Source of the DNA: Opisthorchis felineus
Taxonomy: Eukaryota > Platyhelminthes > Trematoda > Opisthorchiida > Opisthorchiidae
Assembly (NCBI GenBank): GCA_004794785.1
Contig: SJOL01009447.1
Coordinates: 153,501 to 217,500, forward strand
Length of the DNA stretch: 64,000 nucleotides
Direction of reading: 5' to 3'
The notes below the pieces were generated by a model. That model searched no databases. It saw only the letters and a program-made list of their open reading frames with translations, and was not told the origin of the DNA. Positions 37,725 to 51,332 of the stretch are shown here, one piece after another; position 1 is the stretch's first letter; every line of letters starts with the position of its first letter. The position numbers and the translations under genes were made by a program.

Positions 37725-40700
37725 ACAAACAGTCAAAGAACTTTGGCAGGTGCAAACTATCCCCTAAGGAGAGATCAGTTTAGGCCGCTACGCTGTGAGC
37801 CAGATTAACGGGCTAAATGTTCATGGTTCAAAGATGAACAGCACAATTCTTTCTGAATACAAATATAACTCAGTGGTTATTCGCCGGTAGTAGACTGACA
37901 ACGCTCCTGTAAGTTCAGCTCTTTCCCTTGGGACTCAATCCACGCAGGTTGATGAAGATTAACCGTTAAGGCGAGTGATCTCCACTTTTCTGCTTACTTT
38001 ATCAGCAGACGTTGATTTTGTTTGAAACAAGACTAAAGCTTAAAACCCCCTAGTGAGCTTGCATTGCCAAAGTGTAGTTCAAATGCTGCAAATCCGGTTA
38101 TTTTCTCGAAATAAAATAACATTGAGGTAAATTGTGTCATGGCAATATGGAATGTTGCGTTAGTTCGAGGCCCATGATAACAACTTGGTCACATTATCCA
38201 TCTTTAACAATTCTTTGATTGCCAATAACGTAACAAAACACAGAGTGATTGCTTCTACAAAGCAAAAAAGCTTTCTTCAAACAAATTCACAGTTTGGCAC
38301 ATGCAATGGCGTGCAATGACAATGTATGAACGCGCGGCTTGCCATCATGGTGACATGTGTTTTCCCTTGTTTCGGTTTGCCTCTTTTAGACGCTTGCTGA
38401 GAACACTTTGTCTACGTAACAAAGCACGGCTGCGTAACAATGCAGTGGTGAAATCAAGTCCATTGGCAATGAAACAAAACTGTCAAACTCAGCAAACCAG
38501 AGTAGTTCGCTTTTGACTAAACGGGATAGATAGCTGCTCTCATAGTAAATGTGCTGCGGTTAGTTGGCTGTGCTCTCCGTCGGATGATAAACACGATTCT
38601 ATGAAAATGGGTAAAGATGTAGTGAGTACAATGATGTAGTGTGCCTCGATCACTCATAGCATGACGCTGTCACTAACACCTTTGGATGTCCAGAGAAAGA
38701 TCACTTAATTTGCTGCACTGCGGGTCTCCATTATTGTGTTGGAATACGCGTCGGCAGTCTGCAACATATAAGTAGTTAAGTGGTGAATAGGGGTGCCATT
38801 TTAATCGAGTACCATCTACTGAATTATGACAGAAGTTGAGCAAATTTTCCAACCAGGTTTCTCTCCGCCAAGATGGGTTGTAGACTTGGGTACCACAAAC
38901 GGCTGAATAAATTAGGCTAGACTGAGCGGTATAGAAATTGGAAAGAGAACTCGTTTTGGAGACTGAAAGTTCTGCGGAACATATTCGCATTCTTTTGCGT
39001 ATTTTCCAAGAGCACTCATGTGGAAAGGATTTGGCAGCTGGAAGGAGAAATCAGTGCATCTTCATTGGACCGTTGAGAATGGTGCACAATACGTCGTTAG
39101 TGAGCGGGACATTTGTATGTAGCCAGACTGTTTAGTTCTTTGGGGTAATGTGTTGCGAATAGATACGCTCTCCCCGCTTAGGCTAGGCGTCCCCCCTCGG
39201 GGCTTTTACTCCTATGCAAAGCTGAACTGGTAAACTCTAGTGTTATACACAGTTTGCGTTAGCGTAAAATTCAGTACCAGTGTTTCTACTTCGAGTAATC
39301 TTGTGAGCAGCTAAGAAGTTTCATCCGTAGCCCCTGCGCCAGCCATTGACCAGTGAACATGATGGAAAACATACGGCTGTTTGAAGCATCACAAGAATTA
39401 GTGACATGTGGCCACCATCCAGTAGACCTCTGCTCGTGCACCCTGACCGTCTCATATGAGATGCGTATTCACCAAAGGGGGAATATGCAAATCAGTTTCA
39501 AACAAAACCGTGTCGTTGCCTTTGTTCGCCTGGAGCTATACTGACCTTATGTCTGTCTGGACCAGTGTCCATCAAATATGAACACAAACGCACATACCAG
39601 GGTATTTCTTTCGCGGATCCATCACACAAAGCGCTAAATTAACCAAAATCCAGCTTAGAAACGCCGTACCTGAACCATGGTTTGTCAAAAATAGTTAGCC
39701 AGGTAACGGCTAGAATGCTCGCCAGTGTGTTAAAGATTCCGATTGTTAAAGGTATTAGTCAGATAGAGGTGTTTTTGGAAGCCGCCGGCTGATTGACATA
39801 AACAGCATCAAAGTAAGTTGGTGCGGTGTCACCCAACGAATTGCAATAGTGAGTAGGAACACAGGGCTATAGGTGTCTGTCAAAAGGTCAACTCTGATTC
39901 TGTCTTTGAAACATTGAGACGAAACAGAGGAATCCACGCTGTGTCGTTGTCCACTCAACTACACTATGCACTCAGGCGTGTAGTTTCAGAATTTTCGTAT
40001 TGACGGACCTCAAGAGCAGATAAATTTAAAAAAGCGCGTTAAAAGAAGCTTATCGTTCTTTTCTTGTCTAATAATATGGAGGCCTGTAAATTTACACCTG
40101 ATCTTGTTCTGGCATAGTTTTTTGCAATTCTTTCATCAGTATTTTGATCATAACTTGACACCGGAGAAGTAGGTGGAGTTAGCACAAATTGAGTTATCAC
40201 ATTTTTGGTGGGTTCGAAAGGTCTTAAAGTGAGGCGATTCGTCTTCAGTCTCTCTGAACTGCTATTTTATCGAGGGAATATTCGAACGGCTGACTACCTC
40301 AGTTAACGACATTCGACATTCTATCACCTAAAGGGCGCAAAATGTTCCGTTGAAGTTTGAGACAGGCAGCGTTGTCAAATTGTGTGTACTAACCTGCCAT
40401 TTTGGGATACACGCGACGCTGTATCGACCCATGCTTTGTTATCGAAAAAACGGCAGCTGTTATTTTTCACAAGTATACAATTTTTCTGGACAGCTCTAAT
40501 AAAATTATTCTAGAGGTAGATTCGATGAAAATGTTACCAGCCGAATAAAACATCACCAACCTACGTACTATAACTTGTGAGCAATGCTATTTTCCCTGCC
40601 AAAGTTTGCCCACAGACAGTGGGTCAAGCGGACATGCCGTGGCAACTACGACCGTTTGTCTGTGAACCAGACGTTTGGACTGGAAGTGGACGTACACATT

Positions 40701-41314
40701 ACAAAGTAAAGTCCACTTTTTAGCGTTGTTGACATTCTGATACAACTAACTTTTCTAATTATGTCTGGAATTAAAAGAAGTTATAAGCCCTAACAGATGG
40801 TGTCTATATAAGCTCAGTTTCAAGAGATGATACACAGTAACTGCACCTAAAGCATGTTCACAGTCTACATGACATCACAGCAAAATGTTAGCTTGATATC
40901 CGGCAACCGCCACCTTTATTTGTGAATCACCCCCTTTATAACCATATTTGCGTCCGAATCCTCCCTTCAAGGAATGGCGGCGTTTTGCGAGGCAACAAGT
41001 GACCTGTTGCAGATATGTTTGTAGTAGTAGGGAATTTTGAACCATATTAGTTACACAAGCCGCTCCCTGGAATACATCTTAACAGTTGAGCAGGCTGATT
41101 ACTTATTTGAGGAGTGTTTTGGAGACAACAGTGTAACGTTTAACCAATCTGAGTTTGAGTTCTCATATCCAAAGAGGATTCCTGCACATAGTTTTAGGAA
41201 CTACTATTTCCGCATTACTGGGTGATTAATAATTGGACGTTATTCATTATCCATCTATCCTCACCGCGAGGAATAAAAGGAATAGACGAGCTTTGCCAGG
41301 ATTTGAGTTGGTCC
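37725..41314. other. No gene recognised
   Basis: An AATAAA near 38112 may end the gene at 37.1-37.7 kb. Other open frames (38301-38516 plus, 38673-38990 minus, 39353-39544 plus, 41037-41225 plus) lack paired splice signals. A C-rich/G-rich patch near 39190-39205 is unremarkable. Confidence 0.45.
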
Positions 41315-41450
41315 CAAACTCACTGGCTATAAGATCAGCTGTTCGAATCCGTTTCTAGCATTTCAAATGCTCATGGCTAGAGTTGAGCAACCAGGCAGTG
41401 TTTTGGGTAGCATGGTAGCTAGGCACCGAAAGGATGTTACAGCTGGACAG
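41315..41450 (+). mobile_element. SINE copy, family A (degraded)
   Basis: An intact-looking B-box core (TGTTCGAATCC) at about 41340-41350 is followed by GAGCAACCAGGCAGTGTT and then AGCATGGTAGCTAGGCACCG. The blocks match the copy at 53.3-53.5 kb in the same order with equal spacing apart from an internal deletion. The open frame at 41367-41609 starts inside it and reads EQPGSVLGSMVARHRKD, so that frame should not be called a gene. Confidence 0.75.
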
Positions 41451-41733
41451 TCAAACGATTGCCAAGTGACTATGATTCCAAACATCAATGATGAAACCAC
41501 TCTTCAGCGCAAACTTCATTTGAATAACGGAAAAATTACTGATTTGTGGTTTGACGGAATAACCTCCTTTAAGTTCTCAAGAGCGTTTTCGCTTTTACCC
41601 AACGTTTGAATTTCAGTGCAGGGGAAGCAACTGTTTTGAAATTTATGTCCAAAAATATTAAGAAAGAGAATAAACTAGACACATTTTATAGGCTTTGAGA
41701 ACATTCATTTTATCGTTACCGTCCTTACTTAAC

Positions 41734-41800
41734 AGTCAGATCAAATGCAGCACACCGCAGTGCTGGGTTTGAAACCTGGTGTTCAACCGCAATTTTCATA
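41734..41800 (+). mobile_element. SINE fragment, family B-like
   Basis: GTCAGATCAAATGCAGCACA, then CCGCAGTG, then a B-box-like GGGTTTGAAACCTGG. The first half matches the copy at 45423 (GTCAGCCACTTGATGCGGTA ... CTGCAGTG). The tail is not recognisable. Confidence 0.5.
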
Positions 41801-44800
41801 AGTCATTTGTAGATCGGTGGTTCAATGCTCTGTTATTCTTAGCTACGCTTCCTTCCTTGTGCTTTCTAGGGCCTAAAAGCCGATAGCAAAGTGTGAATTG
41901 TGTGCGCAAAAAAATTTAATGATTTTGTTTTAAAAAAAACAATACCCTACGAGGTTGTGAGGAAGGCTCTTACTAGCTGTGTTGTATGTGATTATGGACT
42001 ATGCACCAACGGATGTGCAGATTTGCATTTTTCTAACAGATACTCAAAAATTACGCGATGGGAATAGTGGACAGCGTTTGCAACCGGTTTACTACATTCA
42101 CAGTAGTCCATTATCTAAGCAAACGTGATTAACACAATATTTACATGCTTCGCACCCAAGGCTCAAATTCGATTGGTTTTGAAGTTATGTTGATAATTTT
42201 CCTTGCTTACAGTGGAATGTAATCGGCTATCAGTGATATTCTATTAGATAGAGTTTTTATTTACTGCAAGTCGTACTTATGATCTACATTACTATCCAAT
42301 CGTAGGTGTTCAGAACAACTAACGCACTGTAAGCCCGAACATTTTATGAGTGGAATGGTGGTGTTCACTACTAGTCTTACGACCACAGCTTATGGCCACT
42401 TCTTCATCGCTCTAACCAAATAATGTGTGTACAATTTGTGGACTGAAAAACACGGGCCACTACTGACAGGCATATCTTATTGGCCTGGTTCTCAACTCTG
42501 ACCGTAAATCTCAGCATCACCTTAACTGTAGCTCTCTAAAAATAGTCACATTTTCCTAGCAATCTTTTATGAGGTAAAGCATTCTTTGCTTTATTCACGC
42601 ATTTTTCAGCCAATAATTGCAGCTATATCATTTCGAAGGAATCCGGCGAATCTTTGCCTCAGTAATGGGGCTAAAAATAGCAGGCAAATCGTTAATTGGG
42701 GAAATTTACCAAGTAGAAAAGATGCACACACTGGAATTAGGATAATCTCACGCCGCAATTGGTTATTTGCACAAAAGAGTTAGGAATTCCTATGAAAGTG
42801 GTATCAGAATCAAACTACAAATGATATGTTACTGAGTGAATTGATTGTTGCTACTTTACTCCGTTTGGTTTGGAATGATTTTCCCTTCCCATCGCCTCGC
42901 ATCCTCTTACCTTGTTATGTATGACAAAATTGTCTACATGATTATCCCAGATATCCACAAACTGATAGCACAATGTTTTTGTCTGCATATGTTTCCGCAT
43001 GCACAGTAGACCTCCTAATTTTCTCAGCATTTTGATGTCATTGCTTCCTCCCTTCCAGCTGGTTTGGATGCTTAAGATTCCATCATAAAATGGGAAAATA
43101 CTATATTGCTCTTGTCAACTCTTTCAAATATGTGGGATCCAAACGTTTGTGACGAACTAAGTCAACCAATCAACTCTTTCATACCAAGAGAGATTATATG
43201 CAATTAAGCAAAGCGTTTTTATAAACAGTAATAGACACAGCTCAGGCATTTTGCGGTTGCAGGACAGCCAAGCGTGACATGCCACATTTTTGGCCATCGC
43301 TCACTTTGATGCACATTGTGGATTTGCTGGATGAAACAAGTGGAGATCAGCCATCTTGGATTAAGCAGATCAGTATTTTCGCTAGCTCAGATCTTCTTCA
43401 GTGGAGCTCGATTCTTTAGAGATTATGGTAAGGTAACAAAAGAGCTGTGGTTTTCTCTAGTTTTGTTTTACAACGGACCGGAAGGCAACTGAAGACACGA
43501 AGTCAACCATTATATAAGAAGCTGACTGTCGCAAATTGCAAAGACGTCTTACTGCGGCACCTAACCTGTCAGAAGATTTACTGTCCACCATCGGAGAATT
43601 TTCAGTTAATGACAACAAGCCAGGCCATTTTTTGGGTTCGAGTCAGCCTTAAGCACAAATTGATCGCTGGATAATCAATTGCGGAGATAAATTTGCGTAG
43701 AATGTTCCGAAACCAGCAGTTGGGCACAGACGTTCAAACTCAACTTGGTAATGTCCGGGAGACGTATCAGCGGCTCCTCCTAGAGTGCTAGAAGTGAGTA
43801 GCTTCAGAAACAAGGTTGTTTTGAAGTGGTAATGCATAAGTTTAGTAACTTCGCACAATGTCGAGAAAACATACAGCACATTTGAACAAACATTCCAAAA
43901 GTTTACACCCCTTAGAGTATTTCGGACAACACAGTAAGGGTTTTGAAAGAAGACACTTCGTGAAGTTAAACATGGATTTGCAAGTTAGGAAATCGTTAAC
44001 GGGAGCTATTCGTTGCCAGTATTCGTCAACTTGCTGTACTGCAAAAGGCATCCGCGTGATTTGGCTGTAAGGATATTTAAAATTAAAATAACTATTTTCT
44101 TGATAAAGCGTCCCATCCTATTTAGAAACGGAGTACCATATTCCTTAGTCAGTTCTCCCATGTGACCTCAAAGAGTGCAAATCGTTGGTGAATCGTCCAA
44201 GATGACTCCACAAGCAGTAGAATTTCGCAGAGTATAACTTTTTGCCAACAGTGATGTGTGACTAAACATTATCAGTTGAACTTGCTGAATTGGCGCGTGT
44301 TTCTTGTTTTTTTTTAAGAAGGAATACGGGATGTTCAGCAGGGCTTTTCTACTGGGTTAATTATATGGGGTAAATTGCTTAACGGATGAATGTGTGAAAT
44401 TTCTTGGGTTAGATCTTTCCGAAACATGCTGAGTTGCTACCCTCCAAAGTAAAACATTCGTTAGGGCGACCCTTTTAGTCGCAACCAACAGCATTCAGTG
44501 CATCGCATTTCACTGGGAAAGCGAATGCAATGCGATGTGAAAGAAAGTTAGATGCTCATTTATAGAACCAAATTTTTGAACAATTTTCCCAACTGGCTAT
44601 TTAGCCCGTGAGTTTGCGATTTACAGACCAATAATTGTGCCATTTGGATTGTATATGCTCTGTGCTAATTGAAAAATACCATAACTTTTCAAATGGGATT
44701 TTACCGCACTAACGAATTCGACCTGTTAAGTTAAATTCCGCAGTGGTCCGCCATACCTCCGTCCAGCGTAGCAACAGTTGGTGTCTGTCGGAGACGCTAT

Positions 44801-45422
44801 TGGGCTCATCGTGTGAAGGTAACAAATTTTGGGCGCTAATGTCCCTCAGATACCTAGAGGGAATGGGCTTCCGAGTAATGTGGGGCAGAGGGAAATGCAA
44901 AAATTCTTAAATACGGAGCCAAGTATACAGCTTAAAAGCCCAAAGACAAAGTACTTGGGCTTTAATCGTGCGAGTGACCTCTGGCTTGCGGCTTGACAGC
45001 AAAGCTACCGTGGAAGCTACCCGAAATTGAGAGGTGTCAAAGTCAATTCCCACCCGAATGTTCTGTCGGTTTGGGTTTGCATTATTTGCACTTAAGTCCA
45101 TATTCGTGACCCTGCAACTTACTAATTTCGCAAAGTCAAGAATGTAAGGCGTCAGGTATTCAAATCTCCGCAGAGCTGATCAGTCCTTGCTGGGTATCAC
45201 CAGGAATGCACTTATCTCAACTTCTTAAAGCAAAACGAACCCGCAACCTTCCAGTTATTAGATGAGCACCACGCTATTCTTTCACTGTTTGCAGGTGGGA
45301 TATGTCATACTTTTCTATTTAGAGGGCATGTAGTCCACCGGTTCCTCTCCGTTTACAGAGCATGAGAGGATATGAACGGCTGGACTGGAGGATAGTGATC
45401 CCATTCCCCATAGAAATGTTAG
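41801..45422. other. No gene recognised; two small hairpins
   Basis: Inverted arms CATCGCATT (44501-44509) and AATGCGATG (44529-44537), and AAAGCCCAA (44935-44943) and TTGGGCTTT (44955-44963), are perfect. A 26-base segment ending at a good donor near 43425, with a good acceptor before it, is too short to judge. Open frames on both strands are under 77 codons. Confidence 0.45.
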
Positions 45423-45525
45423 TTAGTCAGCCACTTGATGCGGTACACTGCAGTGTCTAACTGACCACCAGGAGATCTTGGACTCGAAACTCTCCAGAGA
45501 GCCCATAAATGCATGCTACTAATGG
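45423..45525 (+). mobile_element. SINE copy, family B-like
   Basis: TTAGTCAGCCACTTGATGCG, then ACCACCAGGAGATCTTGGAC with a B-box-like GGACTCGAAACTC around 45479-45491. It shares its first half with the fragment at 41734 and its opening GTCAGCCAC with the copy at 61529, suggesting subfamilies of one tRNA-derived element. Confidence 0.55.
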
Positions 45526-47301
45526 TTTACAGAGGGACAACAAACCGTACAATCTATCCTAGATATTTGATACGGTTATCTTTTCAACTGGGGACATAGG
45601 ATAGAATTCTTCTATGAAGCATTTGTGTGATACAGGCTGCATTCGTCTAGGACCGGCATCAGCTGTCCAATATATTATCAAAGCAAACTTATCCAATCAC
45701 AGTAGGTATCATCAAAACAGGAAATGTTATCGGAAAATGCGTAAACAATTAACTTGTTTCAGTACTGTTGTGTGAATTACTACTGTATAGAGCAGTCGTA
45801 TCCGGTAAGCTCATAAATGCTCGCTACCAAGGCAATTCCCTTGCGTGATCCAAGGTACATTGTAGGAAATATACTGTCGCAACCATATTCATTAGAATGA
45901 AATGTTTAGCCGGAGTTCACTCAATCACTACGTAACGTCAAAGGGTTCGAAGTGAAGGTGCTAGTGAATCGAGAAAATGGAAGCCTAAACAGGTGCTAAA
46001 ATATTGGAAATGACAGGGTGGACTGCTTTCCAAATTTCTTTTAAATGGGCTTTTTCGCCTGCTCTCCGAACAATAAGACACCAGTGAATGCCAACCTAGA
46101 TAAACTGACTAGTTACACAATAAAAATGTATGTATGAAATGTCTGTATAAACAACGCTTGTAATTTGTTGAAATCATTTAGACAAACCGGAAAACGGCGC
46201 GATATCTGATTGAGAATGTCTAACCATGGTAAGTTTTTATACCACAATTGAAGGCTTTCAGGTTGTACTTATGGTCATATTACCTATAAAAGTCAGGAAA
46301 CCATTTGAAATATCAAAGTATCAGGCTACCAATTAAAAAACGGATTTCGTGTCTCATCACTATTGTTCACGTAATGTTGTGCTTCAAAATCTCCTAACTA
46401 AATCTGCACAGTGTGCAGGCTGGATTATCCGAAGAAATGCTGACTACGCTCAGTTCAAGCCACTCGTCCGGACCGACATTAGTACGCCTATGCTCAGCTG
46501 TGTCAAGTAGTGCATGATTCGATGATATACTGTCAATTATTTGATGAAATCTCCTAAGGCTTTTGGCACGAAATTAGCAGTGTATTTGCGAGGGAACAAT
46601 TTTTGATTCTGTGCTGTCGATTTGAGGACAGAGTTACTCAGAATCTCGGTCTCGGAGATACCGTAATATCATGTAGCAATGCACCAACAGGGCAATTTCA
46701 GTTCCTGGTTGCATTACTTTTTCATTTCTTCAAGGTCAACATTACGACCTTGGAAAAAACAGGTTTACTAAGTATGTTGCGAGTTTTGCACATGATTCGA
46801 GCCAGGTGGTCTGCTCCGCCGTACAGACTGTAGAAGAAAATCAGTGAACTTATCACCCTTATGGATAACAAAATAATCAAATGTTCCACTCAAGCTTTTC
46901 TCCTCAAATTTGTATTTTCCACCTGGATTTTGTCCAGGCTGTAGGCTTCCTAGATGAAGAGCAGATTTTGTTCCCTTCCTTCACTTTGGTAAACACTTCA
47001 TGAGTTTGCTTCACCAAACACTGAAGTGCCGCCTAACGAGGACAGGTTTTATTGTCGTGGAACGGCTCTACTCAAAGAACAAAATATAATTTGATTAAGG
47101 AGGATCGATTATGCAAACAATGTTTACCGTACTCAGTGTCTTTAAATTGGAACATCTAAATGTTGAAGTTTTGAATAAATGAGTTGTAAACCTTCCGGCT
47201 AGTTTTTTTCCAACTTCCTGGTCAACGTAAACAACGCCAAAACCCGATACTTAAAACTTACAACTTTTAGATTGTCATTTGTGATTTGTTTGCATCTCCA
47301 G
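45526..47301. other. No gene recognised
   Basis: A strong donor (ATG|GTAAGTTTT) occurs at about 46228, just after ATGTCTAACCATG; it could end a very short first exon, but nothing else supports this. The open frame 46603-46833 (plus) has no clear flanking sites. Confidence 0.4.
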
Positions 47302-47451
47302 TCCAATGTTTCTAACTATGTCCTTCATACCCAGTTGCCAAAGCACGCATTCTTATGCTGCAATGTTTCACTTCTCTGAAGCATCTAGGTTACGGTTGGA
47401 GATGACACTGCCGTCAGCCATAGATAACTCAGCTACAAATAACTTCCCTAC
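47302..47451 (+). CDS. Candidate internal exon, well-defined splice sites, unknown protein
   Basis: The acceptor (TTTGTGATTTGTTTGCATCTCCAG) has a long pyrimidine tract and the donor (TAC|GTAAGTTTTC) matches consensus at every position after the junction. One base, 49 codons and two bases lie between: 150 bases in all, entering and leaving in the same phase. The reading starts PMFLTMSFIPSCQSTHSYAA and continues MFHFSEASRLRLEMTLPSAI. Only this phase is open throughout. As a single exon it has the best pair of splice sites I found. The next candidate exon (47642-47679) does not match its phase. Confidence 0.35.
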
Positions 47452-47641
47452 GTAAGTTTTCTTCGTGGCTGAAGCCTATCGAAATGTGATAGGTGAGGCT
47501 GAAGGTAGTTTTATAAAACCAAATTGCCCTCATTTGAACAGCCGTCCCCGGTGCTAATTAGGTTCCCCCACAACAAATTTACCTTTACCAGGCGCAGTTA
47601 AAGTAGTATTATTACTCTAGGTTCATATTTATCATGTTCAG

Positions 47642-47679
47642 GACTCTGCTATTACTATGACAGAAAATACGCATCGTTG
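47642..47679 (+). CDS. Candidate 38-base exon
   Basis: The acceptor GTTCATATTTATCATGTTCAG and the donor TTG|GTGAGTTG are both strong. Two phases are open (DSAITMTENTHR or LCYYYDRKYASL), so the reading cannot be fixed. Neither phase joins directly to the exon at 47302-47451. Confidence 0.2.
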
Positions 47680-50422
47680 GTGAGTTGAAATTTGAGAGGA
47701 GGTCGGACCTTATGCTTACCTGTTATGTATAAAAACAACCCAAGACATTGACACAGAAGAGCGATGTAGACACAAATTCGGCACATACTACAAATAAGCA
47801 CGTGTAGTCAAAGGAATTATTCCTGCGGTCTCAAGCACATAATACACCAACTGCATGGAGGCTTTGAACAGGATGGACAGTCGATCGCCATAAACAAAAT
47901 TGTACTGAGTCATTAGCGAGGTGCACTTAATTGCACAACCATTCGGTTTTCAGGAGAGACTCAAATGTATCTCCCGTCTATGATGTTCTTCAAATGAGTG
48001 CGCTGCACCGGCCCGCCTTATTTTTCACTTGATACACTAGTATCACAATACATTGTATAAAAGTAACACTTCCCATAAAGTTGCTGAAAAAATTAGACGG
48101 TCCATGATTGGCTTCTCCCCAGTTGAGGCTCATCAGGTAGCCGCATTCCTCGAGTTTCTCTCAACCTTATTTTCAACTTGAACCCAAATTGCATGAACTT
48201 ATACTCACATGAGGCCTAGTCAGTAGTTTACCATGTGACCGTCTCGTTGGCAGTCCGGTTGTTCTGAGATTGGCTTTAAGTAGAAGAATCCCGGACAACT
48301 GGATATGTATGATCAGAAGCTTCGTGTGGTCACGGCTGGAGAACTATTCTACTGAAGAGGATTATGGTTAGTGGCTTGATTATTAGGGATTCTGGAACTA
48401 AGAAGCAAAGTAGAGAGTCAGAACGACCTAGTCAATACTAGGCTTTGTTTCAGGATAATTGATTTCAGCATCCATATTTTGGACCGAACGGAAAGAGCAT
48501 CACAAGAAACCATTAGTTTGTGATGTAACAAGTTATGCTGATTTAGAAAGTTGCAGTGACGACTAGATTCAAATTTCAGGACGAGTGTCTGCCGCTTTTA
48601 CTCAAATATTGTTGAAGTGTTGCAAACGGCGGTGGTCGTAAATCAAATTCATTACCTCCACTCACGTCAACCGTCCATTCAACAAACTACATGGCGTCAG
48701 TCGGCCAGATTTATCGATTTGGGCACGTGACCCCATAGTGGGATTTTTTCGCAGCGTGCGTGCAGCGCAAAGATTGATGACAAGGCTTTTTCTCGCGGGG
48801 TAAAAGTTTTAACAACACGGTCATCATTTATATTTCGTTGGGTGGTCCTTGCTCTGTAGGAAAACAAACGGTCATTTTCTGGCGGAAATCTTAACGAGCG
48901 CCTCTTGCTTATTTCAGAACCACAACACCCAAGTAGAGCGAGTTTGTTTACGCAAGTTCTTGTGATAAGAGAAAGATGGGCTTAAAGCCGATGATGGCGA
49001 CAATGTAGAGAAGAATTTCGGAGGCAACTACAAAAGGAATGCGTTAAACCGACCACTTCAAAATAAACAACCAGATCAACCAACTTAAGCTAAGCCATTT
49101 TTTGGTAGTTTGATCTTGACATGAGTTCAGAAACTAGACAGCACAGTGGCATTAATAACTAAATGACGAGCTTCAGTTGTTCTCTTGTTTGATGAGGAAG
49201 GAAGGCCCCTAAATCCTCTTTGGAGAGCAAGCTACCCATCGACAGCACAAAACCGATTTCGCTCTTCCCTGGGCTCATCAGTTAGGCGCAGTCAATGAAG
49301 TCATCGGAAGATTCAGCTGTGATTCAGTCTCCCATTAGTAGGAACTTCGTTTCCAAATGAATGCATCCCACTTATGATCTAGGGTGGTCATTATTTCCAG
49401 TTTTATTCTGATTTCATTCGGAGTAATGTGTAAAGAGAATGGAGTGGGTGATTTAATTTTGCGTGCAGTTTTCTTCTATATGTAGAGAGTTTTACAGAGG
49501 TAAAATATCAGCAAAATCTTCCTTTGCCAGTTTGCTCCGGGTTAAAATAAAGGCGATTTTAATGCTTTCCCGCTCATTTAGCAACGGAAAATTATCAGAT
49601 GATATTGTTGAACAGCCATAAGATGCAGTAAGTTCTATTAATATTACCCAGAATGCTCATCTAATTGTAGGATCTTATATCATATTTCCTCTAGCTTCGT
49701 ATTCGCCATGAGGTTAAAAATAGGATACCAGCTGGAAGTTTCAGTAAACCTTAGTGAAACATGCATGTGACAGACAGTATCGTTTTTAAATGTTCTTTCA
49801 AACCATTGGTTTTTCCAAAACCCTTTGTTACGACAGAAAACACGAAGTATTCTTCCAGTATAGTGGATCCCTAGACTTGTCTTTCCAAATAGAGTATTGA
49901 TCCTAAAGGAACTGATTTTTTCCGGTCCCGCATACATTACCAGTACATTAACAGAAAAAAACACAACCTGCCCAAATGGAACTCAAAACTATAAAAGCCC
50001 TTGTGACCATCTCAGGCGTAATGATGCCTATCATAACTCCAGCTTTCATCCACTTTATCAGATGAAATCTCTCTTCAGGGTACACCTAAGTTGATGCTTC
50101 GGAAATTATGATCTTTGAAAAACTCCAAGCTGTTGACGGTTTGGGTTATTCTTATGGGCTTTCGAGCATATCAACAGTGGCCACGTGTAAGAGTTGAAAA
50201 TTAGCCCTCTTTTTTGCATTGCGATCAGATAAGCGGGTATGAGAACTGATCGATATGGTAACAATGATTCAGGGAGAATCTTCACTTACTGCTTAAGGTA
50301 GATAATGATTAGGATGGAAAACCGCCAAACCAGGCAGCTCAAAGTTATGTGGATCAGTAAACGGCAAATTAAATGGCATCGACTTTGGGACCCTGGGAAC
50401 CTTCGCTAATTACTCCCTTCAG
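47680..50422. other. No gene recognised
   Basis: Open frames here are no longer than 94 codons (49680-49964 minus), without convincing boundaries. No repeat copy is recognised. Confidence 0.45.
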
Positions 50423-50653
50423 ATGAAGATCCAGGGCATTATTGTACCCACTAGTAGCTTGTATTTGTCGTCCAGTGTGCAAGAGTTAAAGATTTTAACA
50501 CCTAAAATACGAAAAAACAAGAAATTTCTCGAAAATGAGATCACCGAATTGCAGTTTATTCGGCTGTTACATTTGAGTGATCTCATTCCAATAAGATGGA
50601 CCACGTTGGAAAGCCCTCAATTAGAGGACCGCAGTTCGGATGGACAGGAATGA
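50423..50653 (+). CDS. Candidate terminal exon, unknown protein
   Basis: The acceptor CTAATTACTCCCTTCAG ends at 50422 and is immediately followed by ATG and 76 codons to TGA. The product would begin MKIQGIIVPTSSLYLSSSVQ and contain a lysine-rich stretch (KILTPKIRKNKKFLENEI). The AG directly before an ATG could also be a spliced-leader trans-splice site, since flatworms use trans-splicing; that is an inference. A second open frame (50596-50847) overlaps in another phase. No AATAAA is close by. No family is recognised. Confidence 0.25.
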   Translation: MKIQGIIVPTSSLYLSSSVQELKILTPKIRKNKKFLENEITELQFIRLLHLSDLIPIRWTTLESPQLEDRSSDGQE

Positions 50654-51289
50654 GTTCCTTGGTGAACGCCTGGATTGAGTCGGATTTTCGCACAGACAAC
50701 TTTGGGTGTTGTGGTTTGAGAATTAATGCACAATACCAGAAGAACATTTCAAAAGAATTACATGGACGAATGACTCTTAACCTCTTTTTGCCTGTGAACT
50801 CCGTCTATGTATTAGCGCGGCATGTAACAATTTTCCGAATCATATAGAACAGTTCGTTGTGAAAAGTGCCGAGTAATCCTACGTAAGGTTCGCTTCATCC
50901 GCACTTTAGGTCGAATTTTCAGGCGCAGCCTTGCACGAAGCATAAAGCATATTTTTTGGGACCATTAGTATCAAAGCTGTTAAAAAATATCGTTATTTGA
51001 ATGATTAGAAGGTATCTGTTCTGCCTGGGCAGCTGAGAACAGTGGATGTCACTTAGCACAGCGTTGTTTACATCAGATCAACTACTTGGACAACTGTGAG
51101 GGGTGATAATTCTTACTAGATAACGAGTAGCAATGAAGGTCTCTTCTTTGAGTTCTTGTCTCTGCGTATAGGTTATTTAAGTAATTAATTGGAGATACTA
51201 CCTGCTCTAATATTTATTGACCACAACTGTCCTGTTCCATTCCACTTATTTCTCACATAAAGTTAGTTGTGACATCTAGACTTTTCCTC

Positions 51290-51291
<2 letters not shown>

Positions 51292-51331
<40 letters not shown>
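51292..51331. repeat. (AT)20 microsatellite
   Basis: Forty bases of uninterrupted alternating A and T. The run creates the YIYIYI stretch in a minus-strand open frame there, which is therefore not a gene. Confidence 0.95.

Positions 51332-51332
<1 letters not shown>

Noticed and set aside
41367..41609. 80-codon plus-strand open frame
   Set aside because: Its start and first third are family A SINE sequence.
43600..43660. GGGTTCGAGTCAG, a good RNA polymerase III B-box
   Set aside because: No A-box at tRNA spacing and no SINE blocks around it; likely chance or a very old remnant.
44709..44900. Minus-strand frame with SVSDRHQLLLRWTEVW, resembling the linker of LINE reverse transcriptases
   Set aside because: The similarity is one short stretch of common residues. 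No endonuclease or reverse-transcriptase motif is readable on either side.
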